64,000 bases of DNA from Malania oleifera (lineage: Eukaryota; Streptophyta; Magnoliopsida; Santalales; Ximeniaceae). Below are positions 59,614 to 64,000 of this stretch, piece after piece (positions within the stretch are counted from its first letter, which is position 1; the number at the start of each line of letters is the position of its first letter). Location of the stretch: assembly GCF_029873635.1 (NCBI RefSeq), contig NC_080420.1, forward strand, positions 123,078,719 through 123,142,718, read 5' to 3'. A program made the position numbers and the translations under genes. A model generated the notes under the pieces. The model was not told the origin of the DNA, searched no databases, and was given only the letters and a program-made list of their open reading frames with translations.

Positions 59614-59619
<6 letters not shown>
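45396..59619 (-). CDS. U11/U12-20K-like (ZMAT5-like) minor spliceosome protein with C2H2 and CCCH zinc fingers
   Basis: Five exons on the minus strand, 59619-59490, 56820-56759, 54843-54762, 45767-45705 and 45505-45396, give 447 bp and 148 residues. Residues 1-43 begin MPLGKYYCDYCDKQFQD and form a U1-type C2H2 finger (Cys8, Cys11, His25, His31). Residues about 58-79 form a perfect CX8CX5CX3H finger (GVCNRF, GFCQYGDSCKYLH). The end, PPSLKPPPEGGYPPLPF then LDWG, is the tail I recall for plant homologues. In animals this architecture belongs to the 20K protein of the U11/U12 snRNP, which acts in nuclear recognition of minor introns. Exons 1 to 5 join in frame (phases 1, 0, 1, 1). Introns 1-3 are GT-AG; intron 4 is GC-AG (CAG/GCAAGT). 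Introns 1-4 are about 2.7, 1.9, 9.0 and 0.2 kb and hold many transposons. None looks U12-type. Confidence 0.88.
46470..47085 (+). mobile_element. AT-rich MITE-like element, copy 2 (in intron 3)
   Basis: Resembles 6742-7375: GTGTTTGTTTACATTGCTAG, TTTTCAGTTTTTCTATTGCC, AT-rich centre, and an end whose reverse complement is TTTAGGGGTCATTTGGCATC. No coding capacity. The left end is less clear than the right. Confidence 0.5.
47090..49470 (+). mobile_element. LINE remnant: reverse transcriptase to zf-RVT (in intron 3)
   Basis: Plus-strand pieces read as a plant LINE. At about 47290-47480 there is AFAKGRQTVDAILVANEVVE. Near 47620 is a VRQGDPLSLFLF stretch. At 48371-48683 are GCITLIQAGLSTIPSYFLFL, RIPCRVVQKLERIMGDFSWL and VDWEVVRNSNKEGG. 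Near 49140-49460 is a zf-RVT-like end. Many stops and frame changes occur, the endonuclease half is absent, and a MITE-like insert lies at about 47852-48190. It has the opposite orientation to the host gene. Confidence 0.7.
47852..48190. mobile_element. Small MITE-like insert inside the LINE
   Basis: Left end AAGGGCAAAAAAAGACACTG and right end, reverse complemented, TTAGGGTAAAAGACGCTTAT are similar. Inside, ACCTCCCCTGAGGTTT-type motifs recur in both orientations, so the whole insert can fold back on itself. The LINE resumes on both sides. The target duplication is not certain. Confidence 0.55.
49471..49989. other. Unassigned part of intron 3
   Basis: No recognised coding or repeat family. 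It contains short GTGATATTTTGA-type direct repeats near 49570-49610. Confidence 0.35.
49990..50600 (+). mobile_element. Ty3/gypsy protease-region fragment (fossil, in intron 3)
   Basis: Short plus-strand pieces resemble the protease part of Ty3/gypsy polyproteins, including the GKRCLVLI stretch near 50100 that corresponds to a conserved stretch of the element at 37181-42150. It is broken and interrupted by an RTE insert at 50132-50237. Its relation to the fragment at 51330-54190 is unknown. Confidence 0.45.
50132..50237 (-). mobile_element. Short RTE LINE 3'-end insertion
   Basis: The plus strand reads CAACAACAACAAAACCAAGC, then CCCACTAAGTGGGGTCGGCT, the well-known 3' end of plant RTE LINEs in reverse. 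It is flanked by CTTATCCAA on both sides (50123-50131 and 50238-50246), a likely target duplication, so this is a 5'-truncated insertion of about 106 bp. Confidence 0.7.
50745..51330 (+). mobile_element. LTR-like sequence upstream of gypsy pol debris
   Basis: Begins near TGTTGGACTATAATTAATAA and carries a TATA box (TATAAATAG, about 50936-50944) followed by a CT-rich stretch, as in plant LTRs. No partner LTR was found. Confidence 0.35.
51331..54190 (+). mobile_element. Ty3/gypsy pol remnant with chromodomain (fossil, in intron 3)
   Basis: Plus-strand pieces appear in the order expected of Ty3/gypsy. Protease-like sequence lies at about 51343-51567. Reverse transcriptase spans about 51800-52330 (LTNAPMTFCTLMNQIF). 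RNase H lies at about 52400-52560 (TDASDYALSGVLLQDGHPVA), and integrase at about 52900-53700. A chromodomain (EFLVKWKGLKDKEISW) lies near 54080-54130. That places it among chromoviruses. It is heavily broken, with on the order of ten or more interruptions, and much older than the 35869-43461 element. Confidence 0.7.
54844..56758. other. Intron 2 of the U11/U12-20K-like gene
   Basis: About 1.9 kb with no recognised transposon or gene. An (AATA)n run lies at about 56643-56668. Confidence 0.5.
57252..57260 (+). repeat. 9-bp target duplication GGCGAGGTT, left copy
   Basis: Identical to 58132-58140 on the other side of the element at 57261-58131. Nine bases is the usual Mutator-superfamily target duplication. 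Confidence 0.85.
57261..58131. mobile_element. Mutator-like MITE rich in GTAACGG motifs (in intron 1)
   Basis: 871 bp with inverted ends sharing ATGGTTTTAAAT and a perfect 9-bp target duplication (57252-57260 and 58132-58140). The terminal 100-170 bp on each side are packed with GTAACGG/CGTAACG motifs (left about 57285-57365, right about 57958-58115), giving CpG-rich ends around an AT-rich core. No transposase is encoded: the 119-residue minus frame at 58152-57793 runs across the right terminus and is not a gene. It is a non-autonomous DNA transposon inferred to belong to the Mutator superfamily. Confidence 0.75.
58132..58140 (+). repeat. 9-bp target duplication GGCGAGGTT, right copy
   Basis: Exact match to 57252-57260. 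Confidence 0.85.
58141..59489. other. Remainder of intron 1
   Basis: AT-rich with no recognised element. An imperfect direct repeat (TCCCTACATTGTAATTTTCTTT and TCCCTACACTGTAATTTTCC) lies at about 58207-58272. Confidence 0.45.

Positions 59620-59652
<33 letters not shown>
59619..59652 (+). repeat. (CT)n microsatellite touching the start codon of the U11/U12-20K-like gene
   Basis: On the gene's strand this is a (GA)n run of about 16 units that ends exactly at the ATG (59619-59617). GA/CT repeats in plant 5' UTRs can bind BBR/BPC proteins; a regulatory role here is only inference. Confidence 0.8.
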
Positions 59653-59664
<12 letters not shown>

Positions 59665-60065
59665 AGACAATGGGGTGTTCTTCAACTGAGGATTTTAAAA
59701 TTGGGAAAAAATAAAAATACATTATACTTATACCCATTAACTTTTATTTATTTATTTATTTATTTTAAAAAAAGATTATGTGAAGATTTTTCAGTCAACT
59801 AATCCATTGTAATAATAGATTCGCCCCCTTTAGGTAAATATAAAAATATTATTTCAAATAAAAAGTCATAACCTCCGAATTATTTAATTAAAGAAAATTT
59901 TGAGTTTATCATTTAAGTCATCTTTGGATGGCAAATTTTATCATATTCTTGAAATTTGTCTCATATTTAGTAATTTGATATTTGGATTATGGTTTGGGTC
60001 TTGTAGATTTATAATTTTAGATAAATAAATTTTGTGTGACATTTCAAGAAGTATCATGGGTAACT

Positions 60066-60106
<41 letters not shown>

Positions 60107-60829
60107 TAGTAAATTTATCTCTTATTTTGTATTTGAGAACATAGGATTGGGACTTTGAATTTATATTTGTGCGACTTTGGATAAAATATAATACAAAATA
60201 AGACCTTAATTTTTACAATCAAATACATTTATATTATGTGAGACAAGTCCATGATGACAAGGGTCCATGTGACAGAGCATAGGCACAATAGTGTGGGTCC
60301 CACACTGTTGCGCCCACTAATTCCCTATCATATGGGATCGTGTCATCACACACTTGCGTCATTTAGCATTTTCCAATCAAATATTGTATTTATTTTTTTA
60401 TTTTATTTTTTTGCTTTTCACTTTGAAAGTTAAAATGATAAGAGTAAAAATATTGCTTTATACATGAGATATATATTTATAGTATCAATGATGTTTTTTG
60501 GGACTATTATTAAGGTCTTACTAGATAAAACTTAATATAAAATTATACTAAACTTCATCCAAATTTAGATAAATCTGAATTCAAGGCCAAAAACTCATTA
60601 GGCCAAAGGCAACCTTCACTAGTACTAAAACTTCTTAAGTTAATTTTTTATTTATAAAGTAATTTTTATGTGACCAAAAATGAGCATAATTGACAATTTT
60701 AAAAATATTATTGACATTCATATTTATCATTAGAATGGAAATTTCAAATCACAGTAAATGTACATCAAGTTGCTACTTTAAGTCTTTATTGATTAATTAA
60801 TGAGCATATTAGGATTATCATGAACGTAG
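59653..60829. other. AT-rich intergenic region with an (AT)n microsatellite
   Basis: No gene seen. (AT)n at about 60068-60102. It includes the probable promoter of the minus-strand gene that starts at 59619. Confidence 0.5.
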
Positions 60830-60845
60830 TTCAATCATTTATATT

Positions 60846-61138
60846 TTTTTTAAATTTTTCGTGGGAACTCCGGCCACCGACGAACCCTTCGAACCCTTAG
60901 GTGCGGCACCAAGCCCATGGGGCAGTGGCCTTCCCCCCTAGTCCAGCACTCGGGTTAATCCGAATGCAGTCACGGTTTCCATCAGCCGATTGAACGTTTG
61001 GCCTACTCAAAACCCAGGACACAACCCAAGATACTTGGCAGAAAGGCATCAATCGGGGTGCATCAACCAAGAATCGAACTCCTGATGCTCCTATTTGATT
61101 GCCAGCTTCTTTCCACTGTGCCATGCCCGTGGGGCCAA
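60846..61138 (-). mobile_element. tRNA-derived SINE
   Basis: On the minus strand the element starts with GGCCCCACGGGCATGGCACA, carries a box A (TGGCACAGTGG, 61123-61113) and a box B-like GAGTTCGATTC (61081-61071), the internal RNA polymerase III promoter of SINEs. It ends in an A-rich tail (T-rich in plus near 60846-60860). The flanks TTCAATCATTTATATT (60830-60845) and TTCAGTCATTTATATT (61139-61154) are a 16-bp target duplication with one mismatch. About 290 bp. The 75-residue minus frame at 61124-60897 lies within it and is not a gene. Confidence 0.85.
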
Positions 61139-61154
61139 TTCAGTCATTTATATT

Positions 61155-63508
61155 GTTTGCACATAATGTTGTCTTGATGAATGAAACAAAACATGAAATA
61201 GAGTCTAAGTTGGAATCATGGATAAAAACTTTAGAATCTAAGGTTATGTTTGGTTTGTGGAATACTTATTCTTATAATAGATTAGCAATAATGGTTAGTC
61301 ACAATTAGTTATATAAAAAATTACATAACTATCATAAAGCAAATAACAAAGTGAACTTTTCATGAATACAAAAAAGAATAGATAAATAATAACCATTCTC
61401 AAAAAGACTTTTCATACATTAATTTTAGAAATAAATTTTAGGCCAAGAAATACTCCCAAATAATGTATTTTAAATTAAAAAGTAAAGTCATTAATAAACA
61501 AAAGTAATAATAATAAACATTTTTAATATCAAATCACAATTTTAAAAATTGCAAAAAATTAATAATTACTTTCATTAGAAGAAGTCGTATCTTAAGATAT
61601 TTTATAAAATAAAAAATATAAAAAATAATTTTTATTCAATTTTTTTTATCTGTAATGATGTATAAATTTTAAATTTAATATTCCGCACCTAAAACTATAT
61701 CATGTCATAATGGTACCTTATGTATGTTTTTGTATTATATTAAACAAAATATAATTTTTCATAAATAATTTTGAATATTCATATGTTAATATTCGTAAAT
61801 TCTAAGTCAAATTAAAAATTATTAAAATATTTAATAATAATAATAATAATATTCACATGCAATCACGCGTAAGGCACATGATAGACTTACTAGTTGATAA
61901 AAAATAGGTGAAACCATGATGGAAAAATTGGCCTTTTTATTTGATTAGAAGAATGATTACTTGATTTGAGTCTTTAGTCCAATTAATATCAACTTGGGCT
62001 TCAATATTCAATATATGGGATGAGCAAAGAACCAAAAAACACATTCTAAATCCTAATCATGTACTTTTCTCCATCCAACAAAAGATAAGAGGGTTGAATT
62101 GGTTTGGCAGGGTTGCCAAATATCCTACAAAGGGGAAAAGTCACTAGCTTCAATGGATCTCTTGCAACATGTGCAGGCTCTGTTTTAGCAATTTACCATA
62201 TTAAAAGAACCTGCACTGTTGAAATAAGTTTTAAGTACTTCCCATAATACATACTTTTATTTTAAAACGTTCCAAACGGAGACTAAAATGATCATATTGT
62301 TAAGGCTCTACGTTAACAATTTCATATTTCGTTCGGATGTCCACAAATTTACAACCAGAAGTGCTATGACAAAAATATGACTCCCCAAAGTAAACGAAAC
62401 TGTCATATTTAAAATTTTGGATTGAAAAACCCAACGCGTGTTAGCAAAATGAACATTATATTTAAAAAATGACCTATTTTTTTTTTATAGTATAGCATAA
62501 ATATAAAAGAATAAGGAGTAAACCACCCCATCCCTTGATAATGAAAATAACTAGACTGAAATTTCTAACTTCCCACTCATTTCCAATGCAAGTTCCAAAA
62601 ATGCCTTAGCAAACACCCAACCAAGAACCTATGCAACCAATCAATTTTTTAGCAGCCAACATGCAGCCTGCTGAAAAACATGAGACAAAACCATCCACCC
62701 AAGAGGACTCAACCTACCATCCAGGGGGCTGCTTTCTGGAGAGCTACAAGATCTTCCTTATGACTGATCAAGCATGAGGAATATATATGGAAAGTATCTT
62801 ATGTCACGAAGGTAATCGATTCGCCAAACCAACCATCACCATCGAACACATCAGCAGTCCTTCAGAGAAAAAAAAAATATACTTGCATGCAGTGAAAGGC
62901 ACTACCTAAAATTTACAGTGCACCAGCCCCGTTGCACAACATCAGTGTCTTTGAACAAATGGTCCTACATTCGGCGCAACTGGGCCCATAATATGAAAAA
63001 AGCAAATCCCATTAGCAGGAACACCATGGTGATACAATGGGATTGACACATCGTGAATCCCATGTAAAAATCCTGTTGCCCGAAATTTTTTTCTTGAGTC
63101 ATGATAATTACAAGTAGGTATGGGAGTAAAACATGAGGGCAGTCCAGAAAAAACTTACCACCAACTTTTCTTCGGGTCCTGTGGAAGTAGGAAGGGGCGC
63201 CACTCTGGCCTTAAAATTAAACACGACTGAAATCCAAATACAAATAGATCATTTAGATTCATGCAAAAGATCATGGAGATATTTGTCTTCTATGTAATGT
63301 AGTGTTACAACGTATTGCAATATAGGGAGAAGGCGAGTGAGACGCCCGTTGAGGCTTGGGCAAGATTAAGTCGCATTTTCCTACATCTGCTTGTACACAA
63401 GGTAATACAAAGAAACATGACGGAAAGGAGCAGCTGAAGTAGAGGAAGAAACATGACTTCCATACAAGGACACTTTGCAGCTGGATATATCGTGCTTTTT
63501 ATACCATA
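61155..63508. other. Intergenic region and probable 3' UTR of the kinase gene
   Basis: AT-rich and without a recognised gene up to about 62500. The more balanced sequence after about 62600 may include 3' UTR of the minus-strand kinase gene, but no end signal could be fixed. Confidence 0.4.
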
Positions 63509-64000
63509 TCACAACCCAAGGAAAGGGCATTGCTTTCTTGCATGCGCAGGAATCAATCTCACCAAAATCTCCACCGGCACACCCTTTAACTCTGACCAGC
63601 CCATCAATAACAATCAATGAGAATTTTGTAATATGAAAAAGGTCATTGCTAGAAGAGAAAAATCTCATTAGAATGATCACGTACCATGTGGCTTAAAGTT
63701 GAAAAGTGGAGGGAGGAAACGTCCATTCGGTAGGCGTGTATTTGGGTCACGTAGCTCGTCAAAGAAAGGATGGATCAAGGCATCCAACTGAATTGGAAGT
63801 TAACATATCATTCACAAGTTCAAAGCTACAAATGAGAGATGTGAAAAAGGAAAATGAACGAGAATCTTAAACAGGGGGAAAAAAAAACTACAAACTATGA
63901 AAAAAGACACCATTAGAAACATGATTTTATGAATGGTACTCACAGCTGTGCATCGTAGATTAGGAGAGTATTGCAATAGTCTTGAAACCAGATCAACTGC
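63509..64000 (-). CDS. GSK3/shaggy-like protein kinase, C-terminal three exons (gene continues past the window)
   Basis: On the minus strand: an exon from beyond 64000 to 63944 ([19 protein letters not shown], donor GTGAGT), then 63787-63685 ([19 protein letters not shown], then PPLFNFKPH, donor GTACGT), then 63591-63509 ([19 protein letters not shown], then KQCPFLGL and a TGA). The phases 0, 1 and stop join perfectly and both introns are GT-AG. This is the end of the kinase domain's C-lobe plus the short C-terminal tail of plant shaggy-like kinases (ASK/AtSK), which phosphorylate targets in brassinosteroid and other signalling in the cytosol and nucleus. The ELKG...HARKQCP tail suggests the alpha/gamma/epsilon subgroup, which is inference. 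The catalytic part lies outside the window. The overlapping 99-residue frame (63680-63381) is a shadow. Confidence 0.93.

Noticed and set aside
60897-61124. 75-residue minus-strand open frame
   Set aside because: It lies wholly inside a SINE with pol III promoter boxes and a target duplication.
63381-63680. 99-residue minus frame as a separate gene
   Set aside because: It overlaps the kinase's last exon in another frame; the GSK3-like tail in the chosen frame is unmistakable.

Overview
This is 64 kb of nuclear DNA from a flowering plant. It is AT-rich, its genes have introns, and the transposon families are typically plant (Ty1/copia, Ty3/gypsy, RTE-type and zf-RVT-type LINEs, tRNA-derived SINEs, MITEs). 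The host protein families and repeat load suggest a eudicot, perhaps woody, but the species cannot be named from the sequence.

Three host genes are clear. (1) 29638-33012 (+) encodes a 219-residue pyrrolidone-carboxylate (pyroglutamyl) peptidase in four coding exons. (2) 45396-59619 (-) encodes a 148-residue protein with a U1-type C2H2 finger and a CCCH finger, matching the U11/U12-20K (ZMAT5-like) protein of the minor spliceosome. Its five exons spread over 14.2 kb because the introns hold a LINE, Ty3/gypsy debris, an RTE fragment and at least three MITE-like elements; the last intron uses GC-AG ends. (3) 63509-64000 (-) holds the three C-terminal exons of a GSK3/shaggy-like kinase that continues beyond the window. 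Weaker host signals are a FAR1-related pseudogene at 643-1680 (-) and a possible transit-peptide exon at 5501-5611 (-).

Layout: 1-5.6 kb is gene-poor with an RTE scrap and copia debris. 6.2-15.1 kb is a local duplication flanking a roughly 5 kb LTR-like block, with MITEs, an RTE LINE fragment and a SINE. 15.8-26.4 kb is an AT-rich tandem repeat of about 130 bp, split by an old copia element that itself received Ty3/gypsy material with nested LTRs and a minisatellite. 26.4-28.7 kb is AT-rich intergenic DNA. 28.7-33.3 kb is the peptidase gene. 35.1-43.9 kb holds two LINE fragments, one split by a nearly whole Ty3/gypsy element (35869-43461) with two 1.3 kb LTRs, a 5-bp target duplication, a primer-binding site and a polypurine tract. 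45.4-59.6 kb is the U11/U12-20K-like gene. 60.8-61.1 kb is a second SINE, and the kinase ends the window.

I found no gene cluster or new biochemical system. The notable points are the transposon-swollen minor-spliceosome gene, nested insertions whose order can be read, uneven LTR divergence, a SINE with internal amplification, and a GTAACGG-rich MITE with a 9-bp target duplication. Splice models rest on reading frame, splice signals and remembered family sequences; no alignment was run.
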